A stretch of 64,000 nt of DNA from contig BTPG01000001.1 in NCBI GenBank assembly GCA_036245525.1, positions 180,654,736-180,718,735 on the forward strand, read 5' to 3'. The DNA comes from Semisulcospira habei (taxonomy: Eukaryota; Mollusca; Gastropoda; Semisulcospiridae). Positions 9,757 through 19,222 of the stretch are shown piece after piece (position 1 is the first letter of the stretch; the number at the start of each line of letters is the position of its first letter). Position numbers and translations under genes: made by a program. A model generated the notes under the pieces. It had not been told where the DNA came from. It ran no database searches and worked only from the letters and a program-made list of their open reading frames with translations.

Positions 9757-10839
9757 ATGGGTGCAGTCTTAGGATTCCTTAGGCTTCTTGTTCCAAGTTG
9801 GTTGGTGTCAAGTAGTTCTAAAAGTCAGGATGGTAGAAGAAGGAGTAAACCTAGAAGGTCGGCGACGAGCAGCAGGCACTCGGTTTACAGTGAGTCAGAT
9901 AGTAGTAGCGAGGAAAGCTCATGCAGTCACAGTAGTCGTTACTTGCAAAGGAGCACGATGAACAGGAACATTACGAGAAATAGATCCTTTCTGAATGACA
10001 GTGGAAACTCGTCTAGGAGAGAGAGGGTGCCCGAGATATTCACTGGCACAAAAGGAGACTTGAAAGACTGGCTTTGCCATTTCGAGACATGTGCAAGATG
10101 GAATGGTTGGGACTATAGTGAGAAGGGAGTGAATCTAGCTATGTCACTCCGGGGTCCAGCACAACAGGTGTTAGGTGAGCTTGCACTAGAGAGACTAGAG
10201 GACTATGACGCTATCAGGTCGGCCCTTGAACGTCGTTTTGATCCCGCTGAGAAAGAGAATCTTCGTAGAGTAGAGTTCAGGTCAAGGATGAAAAGAAAGA
10301 ACGAGAGTGTGACCGAGTACGGGTTTGCGTTAAACCGTATTGCTAGTAGTGCTTACCCTAGGATGCCTACTGAAGCAAGAGAAACCATAGTCATAGATCA
10401 GTTTGTTAGTGGTCTACCCTCTAGAGACTTGAGAAGGCATGTTCAGTTCAATCATCCCACGACAATACACGAGGCAGTAGCACTGGCTAGTGAATTTGAG
10501 TCGTTTGATGAGAGATTTGATGGCAGGAAACCAGAAGACCCAGAGAGACATGGTGATGTTACTGCTACGGGTGTTAGAAGTCTCGAAGAGAAAGATTCAG
10601 CTGAGGCAGGCTTAGCAAAGGCTTTCCAGAATCTGAGTGACAGACTTACTTCTGAGATTCAGAAAGTAACGAAAGCGCTGACTCGTCAGTCGGCAGGAGA
10701 CAAGACTAGAAGAAATGTTGATGTTGTTTGTTATAAGTGCAAAGAGAAGGGGCACTATGCCAGGCAATGTCAGAGAAGTGAAGACAGAGACAGGAATGAG
10801 TCTGTGCGTAACGAAAACGCGCCAGGCCAGGGAAACTAG
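9757..10839 (+). CDS. gag: Gag polyprotein of the Gypsy element
   Basis: 360 residues. The N-terminus MGAVLG has a glycine at position 2, compatible with myristoylation, followed by a Ser/Arg-rich low-complexity stretch (about 20-85). A retrotransposon Gag capsid-like core follows (about 95-230, with GDLKDWLCHFE and ALERRFDP). Near the C-terminus (about 325-338) is a CCHC zinc knuckle, CYKCKEKGHYARQC, which would bind the genomic RNA. The ORF ends GGA AAC TAG inside a GGGAAAC slippery heptamer, and the pol frame is open across this stop, so a Gag-Pol fusion by -1 frameshifting is expected. The frame is intact. Confidence 0.93.
   Translation: MGAVLGFLRLLVPSWLVSSSSKSQDGRRRSKPRRSATSSRHSVYSESDSSSEESSCSHSSRYLQRSTMNRNITRNRSFLNDSGNSSRRERVPEIFTGTKGDLKDWLCHFETCARWNGWDYSEKGVNLAMSLRGPAQQVLGELALERLEDYDAIRSALERRFDPAEKENLRRVEFRSRMKRKNESVTEYGFALNRIASSAYPRMPTEARETIVIDQFVSGLPSRDLRRHVQFNHPTTIHEAVALASEFESFDERFDGRKPEDPERHGDVTATGVRSLEEKDSAEAGLAKAFQNLSDRLTSEIQKVTKALTRQSAGDKTRRNVDVVCYKCKEKGHYARQCQRSEDRDRNESVRNENAPGQGN
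10830..10836 (+). promoter_or_regulatory. -1 ribosomal frameshift heptamer
   Basis: GGGAAAC fits X XXY YYZ and is in the correct phase: the gag codons are GGA AAC and the next codon is the gag stop TAG. Slippage by -1 enters the frame that continues open into protease. The same heptamer is used by several retroviruses. GC-rich sequence downstream (GGGCGGGCGGAGC at 10839, and GGCCC at about 10871) could form the stimulating structure. Confidence 0.75.
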
Positions 10840-10952
10840 GGCGGGCGGAGCTCTCAGCAGCCAGGGACTCGGCCCAATTAGCAAGTGATGACGGCTGCTT
10901 AGAGAAAGCAAAGGGGCAGCGTTTATGTGTACTGTCAAACACTGGATGCTGG

Positions 10953-11645
10953 ATGGCACCAGTAGCGATAGGAAAGGTTTCTTTAGACTTTCTAGTAGAT
11001 AGCGGGTCTGCTGTCACAGTCATTAGTGCCAGAGATTTCAAGCTAGTCAACATGGAAAGATCGGCTCTGAAGAAGAGTAAGTTGAATCTTTGCACTGCTA
11101 GCGGTGACCCTTTAGAAATTCAGGGTGAAACCACACTTTGTTTGAAAGTAGGAGGACAGAGGTTTAGGCATAATGTAGTAGTCGCAGACTTAGGCAGTTC
11201 GTCAGGTATTCTAGGCACTGATTTCATGCAGAAATACGGTGGCGTGCTAGACTTAGCACAAGGTACTTTGATGATACGCAAGCAGGTGGTTCAGTTGAAG
11301 AAAGAGAGTTCAGGTACAAGTGCACTGGCAGAGGTTAAAGTGTGTAAACTCACTAGGGTTCCCCCTAGGTCTGAAATGTTTTTGAAGGCATCTTTCGTTC
11401 AGCCGTGTCAGTTACAGAAAGCTGATGGTCTGTTAGAAGGTGTTGAGAGTTTCAGGAGTGAAACAGGGCTAGTAGTTCCAAGGTGTATGGTTCAGGTGTC
11501 ACAAGAAGAAATCCTTGTTCCTGTTACCAACTTTACTGATAAAGAGATTGTAGTGAAGCCAGATACAGTTGTGGCGTCCATAGAAACTGGTTTTTCAGTG
11601 AACTCTTTGTCGACTAGTTCTGAAAAGAAAGAAGAAGTGATCTAA
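10953..11645 (+). CDS. Aspartic protease segment of pol
   Basis: The active-site motif FLVDSGSAVTVIS lies at residues about 12-24 counting from the first ATG, and the C-terminal ILGTDF signature is at about 88-93. The ATG is probably not the true start: this frame is open upstream past the end of gag (to before 10818), as expected for expression by the -1 frameshift. The segment ends in TAA at 11643-11645, and the next codon is the ATG of the RT ORF in the same frame. The stop therefore interrupts one continuous pol reading frame between protease and RT. Confidence 0.88.
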   Translation: MAPVAIGKVSLDFLVDSGSAVTVISARDFKLVNMERSALKKSKLNLCTASGDPLEIQGETTLCLKVGGQRFRHNVVVADLGSSSGILGTDFMQKYGGVLDLAQGTLMIRKQVVQLKKESSGTSALAEVKVCKLTRVPPRSEMFLKASFVQPCQLQKADGLLEGVESFRSETGLVVPRCMVQVSQEEILVPVTNFTDKEIVVKPDTVVASIETGFSVNSLSTSSEKKEEVI

Positions 11646-13736
11646 ATGGATGACAAACTCCCTAGTCACTTAGTGGATTTGGTCGCTAATGTTTCGTCAG
11701 ATGTTAGCGAGGAGACAAAAGGCAAATTGAAAGAGACGCTCATAGAGTTTCAAGATGTTTTCCAGTCTCCAGGTGGACAACTTGGACGGACAAACAAAGT
11801 GAAACACACTATTGACACAGGAGGTGGTAAACCTGTCAAGTTACCCCCTCGTCGTATTCCCGTAGCTCAGAGAGAAATAGTGGAGGAAGAAATAGACAAA
11901 ATGTTGAAGCAAGATGTCATAGAACCCAGTGACAGCCCCTGGGCTGCTAACGTGGTACTTGTCAAGAAAAAGGATGGTACAACTAGGTTCTGCGTTGACT
12001 ATAGGAAGTTGAACCAGTTGACACGCAAAGATGCTTATCCTTTACCCCACATTGGCGACTCGCTCGATGCTTTGTCAGGTTCGTGTTGGTTTTCAACTCT
12101 TGACTTAGCGCAGGGTTTCTTCCAAGTTGAGATGGATGAAAATGATAAACAGAAGACAGCGTTTGCTACGCATAAAGGTCTTTTCCAGTTTAAGGTCATG
12201 CCATTTGGGCTATGTAACAGTCCAGCTACTTTTGAGAGACTCATGGAGATGACTTTAAGTGGTGTTCTTTTTGAGAGATGTCTAGTCTACATTGACGATG
12301 TCATTTGTATAGGCAGGACAGAGGAACAGGCACTGGAAAATCTCAAAGTTGTTTTGAAGAAGTTCAGAGATGCCAATTTGAAGCTCAAGCCCTCGAAATG
12401 TTCGTTGCTGCAGAGCGAATGCGCTTTTCTAGGGCATGTGGTTTCAAAAGAAGGGACAAAGTGTGACCCAAGGAAAGTAGAGGCAGTTGTTAACTGGCCT
12501 GTCCCTACTTGTGTTTCAGAAGTCAGGAGCTTCTTAGGGATCACATCATATTACAGAAAATACATTTGTGGTTTCGCTGAGATAGCTAGTCCTTTGACAA
12601 ACTTGACTAGGAAAAATCAGAAGTTTGTTTGGTGCGAACAGTGTCAGCAAGCTTTTGAGAAACTGAAAGTGGCTTTAGTGTCTTCTCCCGTTCTTGCTTA
12701 TCCAACAAGAGAGGGCAGGTTCATTCTTGATACAGATGCGTCAGCAAATTCCATTGGTGGCGTATTGTCTCAGATTCAAGATGGAGAGGAAAAAGTGATT
12801 GCTTATGCAAGTTGCGCTTTGTCTAAGAGTAGGCAGAGGTACTGTACCACATACAGAGAGCTGTATGCAGTGGTGAGGTTCGTGAAGTACTTTTCTCACT
12901 ATCTTTGGGGACGTCCGTTTCTGGTTCGGAGCGATCACAGTTCCCTTAGGTGGTTAAAGTCCTTTGATCAGGCTGAAGGCATGGTAGCTAGATGGATAGC
13001 TACGTTGGACACCTACGATTTTCAGATAGAGCACCGGAGAGGCGCCCTACATGGAAATGCGGACGGGTTGTCGAGGATCCCAAGGAGATATTGTCAGAGA
13101 GAGGAGTGTGATCAGTGTGCTAAGAAGCATGTGAGAGTGGTGACACGTCGGCAAGCACGTGGTCATGACTCAGCTGATGGTGGGAAAGCTAGCGGTTCTC
13201 AGAGGAACGCTGCTTCACCGAAGGGTGAAGATGTTCCGCGTGCGGACCCAACTATCAGTGAAAGTCAGGGCGACACTACCACCGACAGGTCAAGTGTAGA
13301 AGTCAGGGAAGATGAATCGGTTCAGAGTGATTCTGCCTCAGTGTCTAAAGGGGAAACCGTGGATTCTGCTCAGTCTTCTGCGTTTGGTCCTGGCATGCAG
13401 GAAAACAACTGGTTAGCCAGCTGGTCTCGTGAGGACTTAGAGATGTTCCAAAAGAGAGATCCAGTGACTAGCATTCTAATAGCTCTGATAGAGAAAGGAG
13501 AGAAGCCTCCTTGGACAGAAACTTGCAAGTATAGCGCAGCTGTCAGAACACTAATTGCTCAGTGGGACAATCTGAGAGTAGTGGGCGGTTTACTATACGT
13601 TGTGCCTGATACAAATGTTACTCAGGAAAGGGTACTATTGCTAGTAGCCCCAGATGAGAGGACTGAGACAAGAGACAAACTAGAAGGGGAAAAGAAATCA
13701 ACTCCCCAAGATCTGTATTTCCCATGTTCATCATAA
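11646..13736 (+). CDS. pol: Reverse transcriptase-RNase H segment of pol
   Basis: 696 residues. RT motifs in order: FCVDYRKLN at about 114, FSTLDLAQGFFQVEM at about 150, MPFGLCNSPATFERLM at about 185, and the catalytic YIDD at 215-218. RNase H follows with DTDAS at about 362, YRELYAV at about 403 and SDHSSLRWL at about 430. After HGNADGLSR (about 474-482) there is a hydrophilic linker with charged repeats. The protein stops about where the HHCC zinc finger of integrase would begin; the last stretch, VLLLVAPDERTETRD, resembles the sequence just before that finger. RT and RNase H look intact. Integrase is lost. Confidence 0.93.
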   Translation: MDDKLPSHLVDLVANVSSDVSEETKGKLKETLIEFQDVFQSPGGQLGRTNKVKHTIDTGGGKPVKLPPRRIPVAQREIVEEEIDKMLKQDVIEPSDSPWAANVVLVKKKDGTTRFCVDYRKLNQLTRKDAYPLPHIGDSLDALSGSCWFSTLDLAQGFFQVEMDENDKQKTAFATHKGLFQFKVMPFGLCNSPATFERLMEMTLSGVLFERCLVYIDDVICIGRTEEQALENLKVVLKKFRDANLKLKPSKCSLLQSECAFLGHVVSKEGTKCDPRKVEAVVNWPVPTCVSEVRSFLGITSYYRKYICGFAEIASPLTNLTRKNQKFVWCEQCQQAFEKLKVALVSSPVLAYPTREGRFILDTDASANSIGGVLSQIQDGEEKVIAYASCALSKSRQRYCTTYRELYAVVRFVKYFSHYLWGRPFLVRSDHSSLRWLKSFDQAEGMVARWIATLDTYDFQIEHRRGALHGNADGLSRIPRRYCQREECDQCAKKHVRVVTRRQARGHDSADGGKASGSQRNAASPKGEDVPRADPTISESQGDTTTDRSSVEVREDESVQSDSASVSKGETVDSAQSSAFGPGMQENNWLASWSREDLEMFQKRDPVTSILIALIEKGEKPPWTETCKYSAAVRTLIAQWDNLRVVGGLLYVVPDTNVTQERVLLLVAPDERTETRDKLEGEKKSTPQDLYFPCSS

Positions 13737-13797
13737 TCCTGAACTTGACTTTGTTTGCAGCGACTCTTGACCCAATACCAGGAGTGTATTGTGGTCA

Positions 13798-14056
13798 GTG
13801 AGACACGCGTGTCTCACGTGTCCGAAATAATTTCGTGAGATGGCGGCATCTCACGGGGAAGTTCGAGCTGGCTCTAGTCGGCTTCCCTAGAGACCCTTTG
13901 AAAGTGAGTTGGGCCCCCAGCTCACATTGTCCGTTAATATGCACCTGAGACAGGCGTCTGTCTCGTACCTGTCTTGGAGTAAGCCAGTGGCTCTAACTGG
14001 AAACTCCAAGACGAGAGTGTTGCCCGGTCGGCTCTGACCAGGTAACCTCTCACGTC
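13798..14056 (+). repeat. Cluster of about six hairpins replacing integrase
   Basis: Successive inverted repeats: a 20-nt perfect palindrome at 13798-13817 (GTGAGACACG + complement); CGTGAGATG/CATCTCACG with loop GCGG (13834-13855); GTGAGTTGGG/CCCAGCTCAC with one G-U pair (13904-13925); GAGACAG/CTGTCTC with loop GCGT (13947-13964); GTCTTGGAGT/ACTCCAAGAC (13971-14012) enclosing CCAGT/ACTGG; and a longer imperfect stem about 14013-14056 with GTTGCC/GGTAAC and GGTC/GACC. Spacing and density are far above chance. Several share GTGAG/CTCAC with the LTR hairpins. Confidence 0.85.
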
Positions 14057-15101
14057 GTGCGAGCCAACAGAATAGGACTCCGTCTAAACATCAAGAAAGA
14101 CCAAGCACATTCTTCAAGGACGAACAATGCCATGACTGAGTATCCGTTAAGTTTGTTTCTTTTCAGATGTCTCCTTTGCATGCATATATTTTTTTTGTGT
14201 TGAATTAGAAATGTGTTTGATTTTCCATTTTGTTGTCGTCGTATTGCTTTGTGCATGCCTAGACGTCTGAATCATATATCATTTTTCTCTTTATAATAAT
14301 ATGTAATCATCTGACTATGCTGTTTTGAAGGTTTTGTACCTCAGCAACAAACTGGTTGTTTGTTTTTGTACTGTATTTTGAACTTTTTGGCATAAGATTT
14401 TGAATATTTTTGCTTAGGTTTTGTACTCGATTTTACCTCAGGAATTTGCACTTTGAAATCGTGCTAATGTTGGGTGTGTGTTATGTGAACCAGTTTTCTC
14501 ACATGGGTTTCGAGAATTCCATGAGATGTGGACCAAATGTTACCCGAACAGTCTGGGAGACTGATTTTTGCTTTTGTATGTTTTGTGGCGGACTAAGTTC
14601 GGAAGTTACCAAATGAGTCTTGATTTTGATTTGGTCTGGGATTTCTGGTAACAAATGCTTTTGCAGTGGTTGCATAGTTGTGTATCAGCTCGCATGATGA
14701 TACTAGTACTTTAATTTTGGTTTTGAAACTTTGTTTCGCAGTTGTTGTTTTTTTTATGGATTATTTTATGCAGTAGCTATGCATTTTAAGTGGTGCTGAA
14801 GCTTGTTGATTGTCACGAGCGCATCACGGTTGCTGAAATGGTTGCTCATGCGTGTTCATGATCAGGGATCATGTTTTGAAATGTGTTTTGAATGTTTTAT
14901 TAATTTGGACTTTGGTTTGATTTTGTTTGAATTTTCTTGTGCATGCATCACGATTTTATTTTGTTGAATTTGTTGAACTTCTTTTGAATTTGGATTTTAC
15001 TTTGCATGCCAGAAGTAATTTTCTTGAACTTGGTGCATTTCATTTAGTTTGTGCAACTTTATTCCTTTTGTTTGACTAATGTGTCGTGCACATTAGGTCT
15101 T
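14057..15101 (+). other. Non-coding 3' region of the Gypsy element
   Basis: T-rich, with repeated TTTTGAA and TTTGATTTT text and no ORF with recognisable homology; no envelope or integrase. Two 3'-splice-like tracts (TTTGTTTGCAG at about 13750 just upstream, and TTTCTTTTCAG at about 14156) were seen, but no matching donor was identified. Confidence 0.55.
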
Positions 15102-15114
15102 AAGGAGGAGGGAG
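15102..15114 (+). promoter_or_regulatory. Polypurine tract
   Basis: AAGGAGGAGGGAG ends immediately before the 3' LTR, the standard place for the plus-strand primer. Confidence 0.9.
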
Positions 15115-16551
15115 TGTAGCAGAGGAGCCCTCTGCTAACGCTATCGCTATTTACTACCAGCGAGTCAGAGTTCAGTGGTTTAGTGCACGCTTGGCGCACT
15201 GTGAGCGAGAATTTTGCTGACTTAGCTAGTTAGTGTGTAGCAGACTACACGCGCGAAGCTGTGACGTAGTTTCCGGACCCAGAGGCTGGGAGCCTATATA
15301 AAGCGGCCGATTCTCAGTCTCGTCGGTGGTTGTGCATAATGATCACCCTCCCCTTCCCCCTGTGAGCGGTTGTGAATAATGATCTCTCACATTCCAGTCC
15401 CCTTTCCCCCTGTGAGCGGTTGTGAATAATGATCTCTCACATTCCAGTCCCTTTCCCCCGTGAGCGGTTGTGAATAATGATCTCTCACATTCCAGTCCCT
15501 TTCCCCCTGTGAGCGGTTGTGAATAATGATCTCTCACATTCCAGTCCCCTTCCCCCTGTGAGCGGTTGTGAATAATGATCTCTCACACTCCAGTCCCTCT
15601 CCCCCGTGAGCGGTTGTGAATAATGATCTCTCACACTTCCCGGCCCTACCCCACGAGGCGGTTGTGAATAATGATCACCTCGAGCCACCCCGACCCTACC
15701 CCACGAGGAGGTTGTGAATAATGATCACCTCGAGCCACCCCGACCCTACCCCACGAGACGGTTGTGAATAATGATCATCTCGAACCACCCCGGCCCTATC
15801 CTATAGGGACAGTAGTGTTTCGGTTTAGTTCACCCAAATAGGGTTTAGGATGCGTTAGGACAGCGCGTAGGTTTTATTGGTAAGTGCGTATAGGTGTTAG
15901 GCCTAGGAGCTAGGTTCACTAGGAATCGTATTCATCGTTGTAGGTGTCAGGCATAGGAGATAGGTTTGCTAGGTATCGTGTCGAAAGGTATAGGTGTTAG
16001 GCCTGAGGTGTTTAAGGTTATTGGCACTTGCACTGGTTGACTAATTTTGATTGTGTTGTTTCATCATGAATGCTTTCTGGTACAAATAAATCTTGGAACC
16101 TTACTTCTATCTTATGATGCTCAGCGGCTAGCGTGAGAGCGAGACTGAGACTGTGCGTGTGTACGTGCGAGAGGTTTGTGTGTGTGTACGTCCGTGCATG
16201 TATGACGGTGTACTGATCGTGCGAGCGCACGTTACTAGCAGCTCAGTAGGAACGATAACAACAAGTCCAGTCAAAATAGGGTTTTTCTGGATACTGTGGT
16301 CAGTCCATTGCGCAAGCAACTTTGACTATTGAACACAACGCGAGGCAAGTAAACACGGATTTCAGTTGTGCGCATGCGAGACTAGAGTAGATTTATTTAC
16401 TCTCCACTGCAATCTCCAGTCCTTCCCTAGACCACAAAAGGAATTCGGACTTAAACTCTGTAGGCACTTGAGTACTGTATTAGATGGGCAGTTTTTGTCT
16501 ATCTGATAAACTATTTAAGTCGCCTACACCCAGTCACTGAGTCCGGTTACA
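15115..16551 (+). repeat. 3' LTR
   Basis: Exact counterpart of 8003-9439 at a constant offset of 7112; all four chance ORFs that span it translate identically in both copies. Includes the TATA box, the ten-unit hairpin array (15323-15802) and AATAAA at 16085. Confidence 0.95.
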
Positions 16552-16555
16552 ATAG
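16552..16555 (+). repeat. Target-site duplication ATAG, right
   Basis: Second copy of the ATAG at 7999-8002. Confidence 0.8.
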
Positions 16556-17449
16556 AGTCGTTAGTTGCAAGATGGCGCCCGCACCTACGTGTGTGACCAG
16601 CACACTTGATAAAATGCAGGTTTCTTGCTGTTCATGTGGACAGGAAGCTTTTTTTACACGTCAAGAACAACAGGGAACATCGCAAACCTTGATTTTTTTC
16701 CTACAGTACACGTAAAATGAACTTGCAGAGGTGAGTACATGTTTTCTTTGAATTCGTAGACGTAAATATGTACATTCTACTAATACAAATACGTGTGTGC
16801 GCACAAACACCCGCAGACACAGACACATTTGATCAGGGAATTCAAAATATAAAGCCCATTTGAACAAGGAATTGTAATGTAAGGCAACAAGTTAGTACAT
16901 GTAATGCACACAAATGTGGTATTGACTGAATCATAATGGCTGAAGGCATGGGCATCTGTGCTAAGTCACACTTTATCCTCACCATGAACCTTTTGTAATT
17001 TTGGCTTTTCATATAATATGTAAGAAAATATATTTTTATTTACTTGATAACATGTTTTCATGGTGTAGCATGTTTTGTTTTGTTTTTGCACTAACTTGCT
17101 AGCATGTTCATTATTTTTGCAGACATCATGCTGTTTTTCATATTCACTGGAATTATTCCTCTTGGAAAGACACCAGAGCCTGAAAAGGTGTACATTTCCT
17201 GTAAGGCACAACTACTGAGGATGGACTCTTTTGCTGCATTTGACAAGTAAGTACAGGGAAAATGTTATTGTTAATATTAGAGTATTGTCGGCAGAATATT
17301 ATACAGCAAGCATGTTGCTGTTCATTTTTCTATGTTGCTCAGAGACCAGAGTAACTATCATTAACTGACTCAGTTGAAACTTTCAACACTATAAATTTTC
17401 TGGTTCAGATGTCTTCCCAAGGGATGCACACTGAGCATGCTGCCTCCAT
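16556..17449. other. No recognisable gene
   Basis: Right flank of the Gypsy insertion; short ORFs only. Confidence 0.45.
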
Positions 17450-18540
17450 CGTGAGTGGATTTGTACACCACTGGTCAGCCTCAATGTCTGGCAGTCAGTT
17501 GTGCCAGGCATTGACACATAGCAGTGCATGGCTGATTACTGGTGTAGCAAGTGCAAGTTGCATTGCATGTGTCTGCTGGGCAGTCACAAATGATGTCAGA
17601 CAGGCAGTTCAGGGGCAGACACCTCTTGTGTAGTCATAACAGGTGTAATGGCACCAGTTTCATTATCTTTCATGTACCCAAACTTTGTGGGATCTAGGTG
17701 AGTCAGGATAGGTTCATTTGCATGTTTCCACACATACAGTTGGATCACTGCTCGAAGCATATGCTGATCAAAGCTGTCACGGGGGGGGGGGGGGGGGGGG
17801 GGGGGGGGAGGGGGGAGGGGGATTTTTTTTTGCACTGACATACTTGTGGCCTCTGGCCACCTCATGTCAGATGTTATGATAGGCTCAGTACAGAGTGATG
17901 CAAAGTCTTGAAAACCACTTTGCCTCTTTCATAATCAGGCGAAATGCTGTTCCTTTGCCATGACCATGAAAGGAACTAAAGGTATCACACCCTGTTATGC
18001 AGTACATTTCTTTGGGGAACAGTAGCATATCATACAGGGTGTGCACAGGGATAAGCCTTCTGGAATGTGTGAATTTAGCTGCACCTCCTGTTGCACAGAA
18101 TACACGCTGTGCTTGTATTGCAGGTCGGTGGTGCAGCAAGAGTAGAAGAACATCTGTGTCGGGACTGTGAACAACCACCGACTGTGCTGCACAGGCAGTG
18201 GCAAAGCTGGTGTGCAGAACTAACCGTGTGTCTGCTTCCTCATGGTTGGACTGGAGCTGCGGATAGTCTTCTTCTTTAATGCGCTCATCTCTGCCTGGAT
18301 CTTTTATTTACACACGTTTACATGTGTCTCCATCACCCCCACTGATGAACAAGCTTTGTGTGGCATTCAAATGCTTAGCAGCATGAAGGGCTAGAGCTTG
18401 ACTGCAGCAGCTTGCGAGCTGGGCTTTGTCATCACACGCAAGAAAGGGATTCCAGTCAGGTGGAACTTGGGTCTCAGGCTGAACTCTGTACTTCACTGTG
18501 CCTTCACTTCCAGCCCTCATCTTTCATGTAGCACCCTTCC
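17450..18540 (-). pseudogene. PIN/FEN1-like-domain protein of unknown role, decayed
   Basis: Three frames on the minus strand give a consistent order: VPPDWNPFLAC (about 18450), then HSPDTDVLLLLLHH (about 18160) and CITGCDTFSSFHGHGKG (about 17980), then a C-terminal part with KFGYMKDNETGAITPVMTTQ (about 17650) and a Cys-rich tail. The SPDTDV and TGCDT acidic pair resembles metal-binding residues of PIN/FEN1-like nucleases found in repetitive, transposon-associated genes of cnidarians, molluscs and fish; that resemblance is from memory of the motif, not a search. Frameshifts and a roughly 35-base G run (from 17780) break it. A repeat with a TATA box on the same strand lies just upstream (18706-19116). 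Confidence 0.5.
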
Positions 18541-18705
18541 GGCTGTCTGCAAAGTACCGGTCAAACAGTAGATGCACTTGGCTGGAAGCTGACCCACAGG
18601 TGTGTCTTGCAGTTGACATGATGTGCAGAAGAAGATCATTTTTGCAGGGTGGGTGGGGTGGTGGGGGGGGGGGGGGGGGGTGGTTTCAGAGTGTGCAGCA
18701 CAGCA

Positions 18706-19116
18706 TTTCAGAAGAGCATGCGAGTGACCTGTATACTTAGTATATCATGTAGCTAGGTAAAGTCAACCTGCTTTCACACAAATTATAGCAAGACTGAAAC
18801 TGTACCGTGAAGTTCTAGTTTAGTCACCATTTTCTCAAACCTATGAAGTGAAAGTGAAACTCATATCACGTAAAATATAAAATTATGTAAAAATTAAAAC
18901 TTACGTCACGACAAATGACGTTTGACAAATTAATGACGCGTGTGTCCTGCGCCCTTTATAGAACTCACTGACGAATTGGCAGATCTGCGAGACGTTTTCA
19001 ATAGGAGATAATTCAACATCAGAATCAGATCAAAGACAAAAGGTAGAGAGACCCTTGACAGCGAGGACAGCTCTCATATAGAAGGGATTTCAAGTTGTGG
19101 GTTATGGTTCATCCCA
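18706..19116 (-). repeat. Promoter-like dispersed repeat, copy 1
   Basis: Nearly the reverse complement of 59405-59809 along its whole length (shared blocks include GATAATTCAACATC, TGACGTTTGACAAAT and TTTCAGAAGAGCATG). On the minus strand it contains TATAAAGGG (18952-18960) and TGACGT motifs. It lies directly upstream of the PIN-like pseudogene on that strand, so it may be that gene's promoter and 5' region; this is inference. Confidence 0.65.
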
Positions 19117-19222
19117 GCTTCTTTATTTTTAATTAGCTCATATATTAGTTATTACGTGTGCATGTGTGTGTGTGTGTGTGTGCGAGTGCAAGGACATTGT
19201 TGAACAAGAACGGCAAAGCCAT

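Larger units (their letters stand above)
8003..16551 (+). mobile_element. Ty3/Gypsy-type LTR retrotransposon lacking integrase
   Basis: Complete 8549-bp insertion: LTR (8003-9439), primer-binding site, gag, protease, RT-RNase H, hairpin cluster, polypurine tract, LTR (15115-16551), ATAG duplication on both sides. The two LTRs have the same length (1437 bp) and I found no difference on reading them, so insertion is recent. By eye the RT resembles the CsRN1-like group of metazoan Gypsy elements; that placement is tentative. Integrase is absent: the coding sequence stops where the integrase zinc finger should begin, and the following 1.38 kb has no integrase motif in any frame. Confidence 0.93.

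Noticed and set aside
9757..13736. Retrovirus rather than retrotransposon
   Set aside because: No envelope gene is present and RT resembles Ty3/Gypsy elements.
13741..14165. 3'-splice-site-like tracts in the Gypsy 3' region, suggesting a spliced envelope gene
   Set aside because: No ORF with envelope features follows and no donor was identified.
18952..18960. TATA box as a host gene promoter
   Set aside because: It is within a dispersed repeat with another copy elsewhere; a host gene is not seen downstream.
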